From positions 1-19,174 of the forward strand of contig CAZXCK010000080.1 of the NCBI GenBank assembly GCA_964639225.1: a stretch of 19,174 nucleotides of DNA, written 5' to 3'. Below, piece by piece: positions 7,641 through 17,584 of this stretch; the first letter of the stretch is position 1; each line of letters begins with the position of its first letter. Source of the DNA: CAZXCK01 sp964639225 (GTDB taxonomy: Bacteria; Chloroflexota; Anaerolineae; Aggregatilineales; Phototrophicaceae). The position numbers were made by a program, and so were the translations under genes. Below the pieces are notes generated by a model. It ran no database searches. It saw only the letters and a program-made list of their open reading frames with translations, and had not been told where the DNA came from.

Positions 7641-8549
7641 GTGCTCGAACTCATCAACATCTTTATCAACAACATTGGCCCCATCATGCTGATCACTGCG
7701 GTCGGTTACTGGCTGGGGCGTTACATCGGTGTGCCAGTCAATCCGCTGAGTGATGTCGTCTTTAACGCGCTGTCGCCCAGCCTGGTTTTCTACTCGCTGT
7801 ACACCAGCACTGTAGACGGCGGCGAGTTTGTGCTGCTGTTTCTGGCGGTGGTTATCTTCCAGTTTGTGATGGTGGGCATCGCCCGGCTGGCGCTGCGCAA
7901 TCACGGGACCAGCGCCATCGAGCGCGCCAACGTGATGATCGCCGCTGCCTGCCTCAACGCTGGCAGCTACGGTCTGTCGCTGGTGGCGTTCGCCTTTGAT
8001 GGTGAGGTTCTCAGCCGCGCGGTGATCGTCTTCGTGGCCAATATGACGCTGAACTATACGCTGGGCGTGTATATCGCGTCGCATGGGCGCTCGTCGGCGC
8101 TGGGGGCGCTGCGTGAAGTCACCAAGACGCCCGCCGTCTACGCGGTGATTCTGGCGTTTACGCTGCGCGGGCTGGCCATCGAGCTGCCGCTGCCGCTGGA
8201 TCGCAGTGTGGATCAGTTGGGTCAGGCCGCAATCCCCATGATGCTGCTGGTGCTGGGTCTGCAACTGGGGCAGTCGGCCACAGTGGACCGGGTGCGTCTG
8301 CTGGTGACAGGCGTCTGGATTAAGCTGCTGCTGGCCCCAGCGGTGATGACCGGCCTGGTGCTGCTGCTGGGCCTCGATGGCCCGGCACGGGTGGCGCTTA
8401 TCATCCAGGCGGGTATGCCCACCGCCGTCATCACCATCGTCTTTACCAATCGCTTCCGCCTGGACCCCAACCTGGGGCTGAATCTGGTGATGGCGACCAC
8501 GCTGCTGAGTCCGATTACGCTGTCGGTTCTTATCTGGGTGCTGAGTTAG
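7641..8549 (+). CDS. AEC-family transporter (auxin efflux carrier/malonate permease type)
   Basis: This 302-residue inner-membrane protein has about ten hydrophobic segments in two groups of five split by a polar middle (around residues 150-165), the layout of the AEC family (Mem_trans, Pfam PF03547). Family-like features are the conserved Asn/Pro-containing helices, for example LSDVVFNALSPSLVF near the N-terminus and AGMPTAVITIVFTNRF near the C-terminus. Characterised relatives move malate, malonate or other small carboxylates; the substrate here is not readable. The frame is open back to a TTG at 7614, but GTG 7641 is chosen because TGAGGGA lies just upstream and the protein then starts with its first helix. 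It follows the gcvPB terminator, so it is probably not under the riboswitch. Confidence 0.88.
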   Translation: MLELINIFINNIGPIMLITAVGYWLGRYIGVPVNPLSDVVFNALSPSLVFYSLYTSTVDGGEFVLLFLAVVIFQFVMVGIARLALRNHGTSAIERANVMIAAACLNAGSYGLSLVAFAFDGEVLSRAVIVFVANMTLNYTLGVYIASHGRSSALGALREVTKTPAVYAVILAFTLRGLAIELPLPLDRSVDQLGQAAIPMMLLVLGLQLGQSATVDRVRLLVTGVWIKLLLAPAVMTGLVLLLGLDGPARVALIIQAGMPTAVITIVFTNRFRLDPNLGLNLVMATTLLSPITLSVLIWVLS

Positions 8550-8622
8550 GCCGGGTCTTTACGCTGGTCATGTCGAATCGGCGATAAGATGAGCTAGAAT
8601 CGAACCCATCGCCTATCCAGGG

Positions 8623-8626
8623 GGAG
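8623..8626 (+). promoter_or_regulatory. Ribosome-binding site supporting a TTG start
   Basis: GGAG, inside a longer GGGGGAG run, ends 4 bases before the TTG at 8631. The first in-frame ATG is far inside the protein, beyond the first membrane helix, so the TTG is the likely start. Confidence 0.6.
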
Positions 8627-8630
8627 ACTG

Positions 8631-9734
8631 TTGCCCTATTCGCAGATTGTCACCATCTACAGACGCCGCCGCCGACTGCGCTTTTTGCGGGCCATCTGGC
8701 GGGACTCCAACGCACTGCTGCGCGAGTTTCGCATCCCCGTGCTGATCTTCCTCATCGTTACGCTGGCGGGCGGCTGGCTGTACGGCGAGCTGTACAGCTA
8801 TGCGCGCGGCGAGTTCATCGCCCTGATCGACCGGCCTTATGTGATGCTGCAACTGATGGTGATGGAGCCGCCAGAAGAGGCGCCGCCGGAATGGTACCTG
8901 GTGATCTTCTGGTATCTGCTGCCGCCGATTTTTATCTTCATCGTGGGGCGTGGTGCCGCCGACTTCGTGCGGCTGTTCTTCAACCGAGACGCAAGACAGG
9001 ATTCCTGGAGGGCTGCTGTGGCTTCGACATATCGCCATCATGTGATCGTGTTTGGCGCCGGGCATGTGGGCATGCGCGTGATCCGGGCGCTGGTGCGTAT
9101 GAACCTGGACGTGATCGCCATCGACCGTGAACCCGACATAGGCGTCGATGACGAACTCAACATGCTGCATGTGCCGCTCATCATCGGTGATGGGCGCGCG
9201 GCTTCGGTGCTGGATAAGGCCGGTCTGCGCTATGCTGAGTCGCTGGTGGTGTGTACCGGCGATGACCATACCAACCTGGAGACGATCATGAAGGCGCGCG
9301 ACATGAACCCGGATATTCGCATCGTCGCCCGCGTGTGGGACGATCAGTTCGCCCGGCAGATCGAACGTTTCATGAACGTACAGACCGTCCTCAGCTCGTC
9401 AGACCTGGCTGCCCCCGCCTTTGCCGGGGCCGCGCTGGGCATCGAAATTACGCAGACGCTGGCCATCAATGGCGTGGATTACAGCATGGTGCGGCTGACG
9501 GTGATGGCTGGCTCGTTTATGGACGGCACACAGATCGGCGCGCTGCAAAGCGACAACGACATGGACATCGTGCTGCACGGTCGCGGCGAGGCGGTCGATG
9601 TTCACCCGCCGCGCGATCTGGTGGTGCGCGCCGGTGATATGCTGGTCATCTTCGCCCGCCACGACCGTATTCTGAACGTGGTTTCACGCAACCGGGTGAA
9701 GAAACGCGGTCCGCGCCAGCCGGATGCGTCGTAA
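8631..9734 (+). CDS. Two-TM membrane protein with TrkA-N/TrkA-C (RCK) domains, channel-like
   Basis: This 367-residue protein has a very basic N-terminus (residues 10-24), a hydrophobic helix at about 36-56, a second at about 88-116, then a Rossmann TrkA-N/RCK domain (about 137-253) with GAGHVG (142-147) and D165 for dinucleotide binding, and a TrkA-C domain (about 270-352). The layout is that of RCK-gated potassium channels such as MthK. However, between the helices, where a pore loop with TVGYGD is expected, the sequence is MVMEPPEEAPPE and no selectivity filter can be found. It may be a nucleotide-sensing membrane regulator or an unusual channel. A TAGAAT at 8595-8600 could be its -10. It converges on the fusion gene downstream. 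Confidence 0.85.
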   Translation: MPYSQIVTIYRRRRRLRFLRAIWRDSNALLREFRIPVLIFLIVTLAGGWLYGELYSYARGEFIALIDRPYVMLQLMVMEPPEEAPPEWYLVIFWYLLPPIFIFIVGRGAADFVRLFFNRDARQDSWRAAVASTYRHHVIVFGAGHVGMRVIRALVRMNLDVIAIDREPDIGVDDELNMLHVPLIIGDGRAASVLDKAGLRYAESLVVCTGDDHTNLETIMKARDMNPDIRIVARVWDDQFARQIERFMNVQTVLSSSDLAAPAFAGAALGIEITQTLAINGVDYSMVRLTVMAGSFMDGTQIGALQSDNDMDIVLHGRGEAVDVHPPRDLVVRAGDMLVIFARHDRILNVVSRNRVKKRGPRQPDAS

Positions 9735-9735
9735 C

Positions 9736-9764
9736 AAAAAAGGCGGCTCGTCAACCGAACCGCC
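9736..9764 (-). terminator. Intrinsic terminator of the glyA-gcvT fusion
   Basis: Read on the minus strand, GGCGG, a one-base mismatch and TCG pair with CGA and CCGCC around a 5-base loop, followed by six T. It lies 33 bases beyond the fusion gene stop. On the plus strand the T-run is missing, so it should act mainly on the minus-strand gene, though the hairpin may also protect the converging plus-strand transcript. Confidence 0.8.
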
Positions 9765-9796
9765 CCTTGTGATTCACTGAATGTGCCCTATGTGCC

Positions 9797-12700
9797 CTAC
9801 CGCTTGCGTTTGGGGAAGCGGCTGAGGACGGTCACCGCGTCGGGGACGGTCACACGGCCACCCAGACGCGCGCTGCCGGGGTCAACCGGCTTGCCGCGAC
9901 CGGCTCCACTGAACACGGCCAGCGGCGTGTCCTCGGCGCGGTAGTCGTGTCTGACGTAAGCCTGCCCCAGTTGATAGCCTTCGCTGTCAATGCTGCAACT
10001 GGTGACGATGCCCACCACGCGGCCCTTGCCGTCCACCAGGGGATCGCCCTGGTGCGGCGGACGCACGCCCTTCGCGTTGAGCCGGAAGCGCACGATCTCC
10101 GCCTCGCGGGCCGCCTCGCGCTGGATGTGTGCGGCGCGCCCCACAAAGAACGGTTTCCAGATTTTGACATACTGCCCGAAGCCGGCGTCTGCCGGTCCCA
10201 GGTTTAGCGGACCGGCCAGCTCGTGCCCGTATAATGGCAGACCGGCTTCGGTGCGCAGGCTGTCGCGCGCGGCCAGGCCGCAGGGAGTCGCGCCTGCCTC
10301 GACCAGCGCCCGGAACAGCGCCGGCGCTTCGTCTGGGTGGACGAACAACTCATAGGCGTTGCGTTCGCCAGTGTAGCCCGTGCGCGACACAATCAGATCA
10401 AATCCGCCCAGTTCGGCCCTTGTGATACCGGCCCAGCGCAGCGACTTAACCGCTTGCCTGTCCGCATCGCTGCCGCTGAGTGACAGCAGAATGTCGGTGC
10501 TGCGCGGGCCTTGCAGCGCCACATCGACGCGCATCTCGCCGCCAGCCGCCGGGTCGCGCAGGTCGCGCAGGGTGAAGCCGTCGCTGCCCTCGACCGTGCG
10601 CGCGGGGGCGTCCGGGTCGATCATCACGCGATGGCGCTTGACGGCGTTGAGCCAGCTCCAGTTCTTGTCGTTGTTGCTGGCGTTGACCACCAGCAGATAA
10701 TGCTCCTCGGCCAGCCGATAGATCATCAGATCGTCCAGCGGCACACCGTCCACGTCCAGCAGATAGGTATAATGCGAGTTGCCCACCGCCAGGCCGGGGA
10801 CGTCGTTGGTCGTCACGGCGTCCAGGAAGGCCGCCGCGCCCGGTCCCCTGAGATCGAACACGCCCATATGCGTAACGTCAAACACGCCGGCGCTCTCGCG
10901 CACCGCCAGATGCTCCTGCGTCACCGAGGTGTACCACACCGGCATATCGTAACCGGCGAAGGGGACCATCTTAGCGCCCATCTGCTGGTGCAGGCTGTGG
11001 AGTGTCGTCGTTTTGAGTTCGTCGGTTTCGGTTTCCTGCCATTCAAAACGTGGCAGATTGTCGCCGTTGGGGCCGGTGTCCTGCGGGCCGCCGCGCCCTA
11101 CTGAAAACGCCTTGTGCTCGGCATAGCCTTCGCCGTCGTCGATGGTGATGCTGCGCTCGGCGGGAGCCATCTCCACCGCCACCGGACCCGGCAGGCGGGC
11201 GTAGGGGTCGTCCGGCACGCAGAACACAAAGCCGTCCGACAATGCGCGCAGCCAGGCGGCGGCGTAGGTCGCGTTGCGGTCCACATGCAGATGAAGCTCG
11301 TCATCGGCCACACGCTCGACGACACCAGCGGCGATCTCGGTGCCGTCAGGTTTCAGCAGGCGTGCCGGCTGGCCCTGACCCGGTTGCAGCGCGCTGACAT
11401 CGCTGGTGAGCGCGCCATGCAGAAAAGCGGCGGCCTGCGGACCGCGCACGGTCAGCGTATGCCAGCCGCTGACTTCGCTTTCGGGATCAACATAGTAATC
11501 TTCATGCGGGTAGCTGCTCGGACCGTTGGCCGTGTCGATGCCAGCCCATGCCGCCAGCTCACGAACGCGCAGCCGGGCATCCTGTAGCGTCTCAAAATCG
11601 ATTTTAGCGCGCACCAGCGCCCGCTTGGCCGATGGCAGGCTGTAGGGCACGGCGGCCAGCAGCACATCGGCGATGATGTCCGCCAGGCGCTCGGTCGCCT
11701 GCTGGTCGAAGCCGCGCTGGGTGATCCAGGGCGTGCCCAGGCGCACACCCGAAGGCCGCAGCGCGCTGGTGTCATCGGGGATGGTCTGCCGGTTGCAGAC
11801 GATGCCCGCCAGGTCCAGCAGCCGCGCCCCAATGTCGCCGCTGAGTGTCGTGCCATCTGGCCCGGCGATGCTGCGCAGATCGACGTTGAGCAGATGCGTG
11901 TTGGTGCCGCCGTAGGCAATACGCAGCCCGCGCTCGGCCAGCCGCGCCGCCAGATAACCGGCGTTGGCGATGGTCTGCTGCTGCAGGGCGCGGAACTGGT
12001 CGGTGGCGGCCAGCTTCATGGCGACGGACAGCGCGGCCATGTTGTTGATGTGCGGCCCGCCCTGCTCGCCGGGGAACACGCCCCGGTCGATGCGCGCCGA
12101 CAGGTCTTTGCGATGGGTAATCACCACCGCCCCGCGCGGACCGGCCAGCGTCTTATGTGTGGTAAAAGTGATGACATCGGCGATGCCCACTGGATTCGGA
12201 TACACGCCCCCGGCGATCAGCCCGGCGACATGGGCCACATCCGCCAGCAGATAGGCGCCTACCGCGTCGGCGATCTCGCGGTAGCGCCGCCAGTCCGCCT
12301 GGTAGGGGAAGCTGCTGTAACCGCCGATAATCATGCGCGGGCGGTACTCGTGGGCCAGAGCCAGCATGCGATCATAGTCGATGTCGCCGGTGGCCGGGTC
12401 GATGCCGTAGCTGACGATGTTATAGTACTTGCCGCTGCGGTTTACCGGGCTGCCGTGCGTCAGATGCCCGCCCTGGATGAGGTCCATGCCCATGACCGTA
12501 TCGCCGACGTTGAGCAGCGCCGTGTAGACGGCGTTGTTGGCCGGTGCGCCGGAGAGGGGCTGCACGTTAACATACAGCGACTCCGGGCCGTAGCCGTTCG
12601 CCGCGAACACTTCCGCCGTGCGCCGTCGTGCCAGCGACTCGATGATGTTGGCGTATTCGGTGCCTTTGTAGTAACGCTCGTCGCTGAGGCGCCGAAACTC

Positions 12701-12964
12701 GGCCAGCCGCAGCGGGTAATCCAGGATTTCCGCCTCGGTCAGCTCCCGCGTGGATTCCAGCGGGTAGCCCTCGGCGTACAGGTTGTGAAAGGATGAGGCC
12801 AGCGCAGCGCGTACCGCATGCGGTACGGTGCTCTCGGATGGGATCATGATGAGCTTATGCGCTTGCCGGTCGGTTTCGTGCTGGATGAGTTCGGCCACTT
12901 CGGGGTCGATCTGATCCAGTTCGCCGCGAAACAGAAAATCTTGAACGTTGCTTTGAGTCACCAT
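9797..12964 (-). CDS. glyA-gcvT: Serine hydroxymethyltransferase-aminomethyltransferase fusion (GlyA-GcvT)
   Basis: This 1055-residue protein joins two one-carbon enzymes. Residues 1 to about 470 are serine hydroxymethyltransferase: SES (43-45), YAEGYP, HGGHLTHGSPVN-like QGGHLTHGSPVN (164-175), DVAHVAG (242-248), THKTLAGPRG with the PLP lysine K271, and SGVRLGTP with R408. Residues about 655-1045 are GcvT: MVPFAGYDMPVWY, FDVTHMG, PLDDLMIY with the catalytic Asp region (D744/D745), SRTGYTGE and GLAARDSLRTEAGLPLYGHEL. Between them, residues about 500-580 resemble the first GcvT domain but lack those Asp residues, followed by a polar linker (about 600-655). The SHMT part also has a 26-residue insertion after YAEGYP. 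GcvT supplies methylene-THF and SHMT consumes it, so fusion should couple glycine cleavage to serine synthesis. The frame is intact throughout. Confidence 0.95.
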   Translation of the reverse strand: MVTQSNVQDFLFRGELDQIDPEVAELIQHETDRQAHKLIMIPSESTVPHAVRAALASSFHNLYAEGYPLESTRELTEAEILDYPLRLAEFRRLSDERYYKGTEYANIIESLARRRTAEVFAANGYGPESLYVNVQPLSGAPANNAVYTALLNVGDTVMGMDLIQGGHLTHGSPVNRSGKYYNIVSYGIDPATGDIDYDRMLALAHEYRPRMIIGGYSSFPYQADWRRYREIADAVGAYLLADVAHVAGLIAGGVYPNPVGIADVITFTTHKTLAGPRGAVVITHRKDLSARIDRGVFPGEQGGPHINNMAALSVAMKLAATDQFRALQQQTIANAGYLAARLAERGLRIAYGGTNTHLLNVDLRSIAGPDGTTLSGDIGARLLDLAGIVCNRQTIPDDTSALRPSGVRLGTPWITQRGFDQQATERLADIIADVLLAAVPYSLPSAKRALVRAKIDFETLQDARLRVRELAAWAGIDTANGPSSYPHEDYYVDPESEVSGWHTLTVRGPQAAAFLHGALTSDVSALQPGQGQPARLLKPDGTEIAAGVVERVADDELHLHVDRNATYAAAWLRALSDGFVFCVPDDPYARLPGPVAVEMAPAERSITIDDGEGYAEHKAFSVGRGGPQDTGPNGDNLPRFEWQETETDELKTTTLHSLHQQMGAKMVPFAGYDMPVWYTSVTQEHLAVRESAGVFDVTHMGVFDLRGPGAAAFLDAVTTNDVPGLAVGNSHYTYLLDVDGVPLDDLMIYRLAEEHYLLVVNASNNDKNWSWLNAVKRHRVMIDPDAPARTVEGSDGFTLRDLRDPAAGGEMRVDVALQGPRSTDILLSLSGSDADRQAVKSLRWAGITRAELGGFDLIVSRTGYTGERNAYELFVHPDEAPALFRALVEAGATPCGLAARDSLRTEAGLPLYGHELAGPLNLGPADAGFGQYVKIWKPFFVGRAAHIQREAAREAEIVRFRLNAKGVRPPHQGDPLVDGKGRVVGIVTSCSIDSEGYQLGQAYVRHDYRAEDTPLAVFSGAGRGKPVDPGSARLGGRVTVPDAVTVLSRFPKRKR

Positions 12965-13000
12965 GCATTTTTTCCGTTAATTTGAGCTTGTCTTAGGGCG

Positions 13001-13009
13001 ATTGTATCA
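13001..13009 (-). promoter_or_regulatory. Extended -10 promoter of glyA-gcvT
   Basis: On the minus strand TGATACAAT forms an extended -10 (TGn followed by TACAAT), with no good -35 upstream. Transcription would start near 12994, leaving a leader of about 30 bases, too short for a riboswitch. This suggests the fusion is not directly glycine-sensing through RNA. Confidence 0.55.
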
Positions 13010-13047
13010 CGGGGGTAGGGGGCGCGCTACGCCGAGGCTTAGCGCTT

Positions 13048-13076
13048 TTGACAAGGCGTTAAGCGGGGCTTAAAAT
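13048..13076 (+). promoter_or_regulatory. Consensus sigma70-type promoter of the EF-G-like gene
   Basis: A perfect TTGACA (13048-13053) and TAAAAT (13071-13076) are separated by 17 bases. The expected start lies near 13083, about 66 bases before the ATG. This is the strongest promoter match in the window, which suggests high expression. Confidence 0.85.
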
Positions 13077-13135
13077 TCACCCCACCATGCGTTATTATTG
13101 TCCCAACTCTAGGCAGAACAACTATATATCCCTTT

Positions 13136-13140
13136 GGAGG
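13136..13140 (+). promoter_or_regulatory. Shine-Dalgarno deciding the EF-G-like start
   Basis: GGAGG ends 8 bases before ATG 13149. The upstream in-frame TTG at 13134 overlaps this site and cannot be the start. Confidence 0.85.
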
Positions 13141-13148
13141 AACTTTGG

Positions 13149-15215
13149 ATGAAGGAATACACGACGGACAAACTTAGAAACGTCGCCCTAGTGGGCCACC
13201 AGGGATCGGGCAAAACATCCCTGGTGGAAGCCTTTTTGTATAACACCGGGGTGGTGAATCGTCTCGGCAAAGTGGAAGAAGGCACGACCGTCTCCGACTG
13301 GCAGGAGGACGAGAAGGAACGTGGTATCTCGGTTTCCACTTCGTTGATTCCGGTCGAGTTCGAGGGGTACAAAATCAACGTGCTGGATGCCCCCGGCTTC
13401 ACCGACTTCCAGGGCGAAGTCAAGAATGCCATCCGCGTGGCCGATGCGGTTGTCGTCGTTGTTGACGCCGTCTCCGGCGTCGAGGTCGGCACCGAACTCG
13501 CCTGGGAATGGGCCAGGACCTACCAGCAGCCCATTATTGTGATTGTCAACAAGCTGGACCGCGAGAACTCGGACTTCGACGCCACGCTCAACAACCTGCG
13601 CGAGACGTTTGATGATTACAAGTTTATCCCGGTGATGCTGCCCATCGGCAAAGAGGCCGACTTCAAGGGTGTGGTCAACCTGCTGACGATGAAGGCCTAC
13701 TATGAGGCCGGTAAAGATCGCGCGGACCTGCCCGCCGAGATGACCGACGAGGCCGAAGCGGCCCGCCTGGAACTGGTCGAAGCGGCTGCCGAAGCCGACG
13801 ACGAACTGCTGGAGAAGTACTTCGCCGAAGAAGAACTGTCCAACGACGAAATCCGCCAGGGTATGCGCAAGGCCGCCCTCAGCCACGAGCTGAACACGGT
13901 GCCGGTTTTCGTCACGTCCGGCACCAAGAATGTCGGCACCATCCCGGTGCTGGAGGCGTTCATCGCCTACATTTCGTCGCCGGAGCGCCGCCGCGTGGGT
14001 GTGCTCAAGGGCGAGGAGATGGAATACATCAACGGCCCGCAGACCGACGACAAGCCGCTGGCTGCTTACGTCTTTAAGACCACAACCGACCGTTTCGTGG
14101 GCACGCTGAACTACTTCCGCATCTTCTCTGGCAAGATCAGCATCAACGACCACTGCTACAACGCCGTGTCGGAGAATGATGAGCGCTTTAACTCGCTGTA
14201 CGCGGTGCGCGGCAAGGAAAACGAGACGATCCAGGTGCTGCATGCCGGTGATATCGGCGTGGTGGCCAAGCTGGCCCATACCAAGACCGGCGATACCTTC
14301 TGCCCGAAGAACGATAAGTTCCGCATCGTCCAGCCGGAGTTCCCGGCGCCGCTGTACGGCGTGGCGCTGACTCCGCGTACCCAGGCCGACAGCGCCAAGA
14401 TGGGTAGCATTCTCACCAGCCTGGCCGATGCCGATCCAACGCTGCGCTGGCGTCAGGATCAGGATACCAAGCAGGTGGTACTCGAAGGTATGGGCGAGGT
14501 CCACGTGGCGGTCGCCATCAGCCGCGCCGAACAGCTTGGCGTGGGCATCGACACGGCCCTGCCGAAGGTTCCCTACCGCGAGACGATCACCAAAGAGGCC
14601 AGCACCACCTACCGTCATAAGAAGCAGACGGGCGGCGCTGGCCAGTTTGCCGAGATCAGCCTGCGGCTGCTGCCGAACCCTGGCGAGGGCTTTGTCTACG
14701 AGACGCAGATTTTCGGTGGCGCCATTTCGCAGCCGTTTCTGCCGTCGATTGAGAAGGGTATCGTCTCGGTGCTGCCCAACGGCGTCATCGCCGGCTTCCC
14801 GGTGGTGGACGTGAAAGCGGTTGTCTTTGACGGCAAAGAGCATCCGGTGGACTCAAAGGACATCGCTTTCCAGATCGCCGGGCGCGAAGGTTTCAAGGAC
14901 GCTTTTATGAGCGCTGGGCCGGTGTTAATGGAGCCGATCATGGATGTGGTCATCACCGTGCCGGAAACCATGATGGGTGATATCATGGGTGACCTCAACA
15001 CGCGGCGCGGTCGCGTGCAGGGTATGGACACTGTCGGCAACAAGAGTGTGGTGCGCGCACAGGTTCCGCTGGCCGAGATGATGCGCTACGGCAACGACCT
15101 GCGCTCGATGACCGGCGGTCGCGGCATCTACGAGATGACGTTCTCGCGCTACGAGCGCGTACCGGCGCACCTGCAGGACGAGGTCATCAAGGCCAACCAG
15201 AAGGAAGAGGCATAG
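13149..15215 (+). CDS. fusA: Elongation factor G-like translational GTPase (EF-G2 type)
   Basis: This 688-residue protein spans the full EF-G layout: GTPase domain with G1 GHQGSGKTS (16-24), G3 DAPGF (80-84) and G4 NKLD (134-137), then domains II-V with late signatures such as KKQTGGAGQFAEI, GFPVVDVKAV, EPIMDVVITVPE, GDLNTRRGRVQGM and SMTGGRGIYEM. EF-G moves tRNAs and mRNA after peptide-bond formation. The sequence resembles the EF-G2 paralogues (Thermus EF-G-2, mycobacterial FusA2) more than canonical EF-G: G1 is GHxGSGKT instead of AHIDAGKT, and DAPGFTDF replaces DTPGHVDF, so the catalytic His is Phe (F84). No rpsL, rpsG or tuf lies beside it, which also suits a paralogue. It could be a specialised or slow GTPase. 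The gene has a strong promoter and ribosome site and ends at a strong terminator. Confidence 0.92.
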   Translation: MKEYTTDKLRNVALVGHQGSGKTSLVEAFLYNTGVVNRLGKVEEGTTVSDWQEDEKERGISVSTSLIPVEFEGYKINVLDAPGFTDFQGEVKNAIRVADAVVVVVDAVSGVEVGTELAWEWARTYQQPIIVIVNKLDRENSDFDATLNNLRETFDDYKFIPVMLPIGKEADFKGVVNLLTMKAYYEAGKDRADLPAEMTDEAEAARLELVEAAAEADDELLEKYFAEEELSNDEIRQGMRKAALSHELNTVPVFVTSGTKNVGTIPVLEAFIAYISSPERRRVGVLKGEEMEYINGPQTDDKPLAAYVFKTTTDRFVGTLNYFRIFSGKISINDHCYNAVSENDERFNSLYAVRGKENETIQVLHAGDIGVVAKLAHTKTGDTFCPKNDKFRIVQPEFPAPLYGVALTPRTQADSAKMGSILTSLADADPTLRWRQDQDTKQVVLEGMGEVHVAVAISRAEQLGVGIDTALPKVPYRETITKEASTTYRHKKQTGGAGQFAEISLRLLPNPGEGFVYETQIFGGAISQPFLPSIEKGIVSVLPNGVIAGFPVVDVKAVVFDGKEHPVDSKDIAFQIAGREGFKDAFMSAGPVLMEPIMDVVITVPETMMGDIMGDLNTRRGRVQGMDTVGNKSVVRAQVPLAEMMRYGNDLRSMTGGRGIYEMTFSRYERVPAHLQDEVIKANQKEEA

Positions 15216-15244
15216 CGCCTCGGCTGGTTGTTGGGTTAAGAATC

Positions 15245-15278
15245 AAAAACGCGGGATCGCCACGATCCCGCGTTTTTT
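15245..15278. terminator. Bidirectional intrinsic terminator between the EF-G-like gene and ftsH
   Basis: A perfect 10-bp stem, CGCGGGATCG (15250-15259) with CGATCCCGCG (15263-15272), has a 3-base loop, AAAAA before it and TTTTTT after it. It therefore gives a hairpin plus T-run on both strands and serves the two converging genes, ending 19 bases short of the ftsH stop. Confidence 0.92.
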
Positions 15279-15296
15279 GTTTCTGTTCGGTATTGC

Positions 15297-17444
<2,148 letters not shown>

Positions 17445-17498
17445 CAGGCAGAATACCTTACCTTGCAGTTCAAGTACCGGCTACAGTCTATGCAGGCA

Positions 17499-17527
17499 AT
17501 ATTAGAATAGCACAAACAGCTTGTCAG
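17499..17527 (-). promoter_or_regulatory. Sigma70-type promoter of ftsH
   Basis: On the minus strand CTGACA (17522-17527) and TAATAT (17499-17504) are 17 bases apart. Transcription would begin near 17492, giving a leader of about 48 bases before the ftsH ATG. Confidence 0.7.
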
Positions 17528-17584
17528 TAACACATGAACGGGCGAACCAGGCAAACGAGACAAAAACACCGGCGGAAACGTGGT

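Noticed and set aside
12965..13133. A possible riboswitch in front of the glyA-gcvT fusion or the EF-G-like gene
   Set aside because: No glycine, THF or other aptamer core that I know is visible on either strand, and the predicted leaders are short (about 30 and 66 bases).
13188..14843. A 551-codon open frame on the minus strand opposite the EF-G-like gene
   Set aside because: It is a mirror frame caused by high GC and codon bias. It has no family motif, and the plus-strand EF-G signatures run through the whole stretch.
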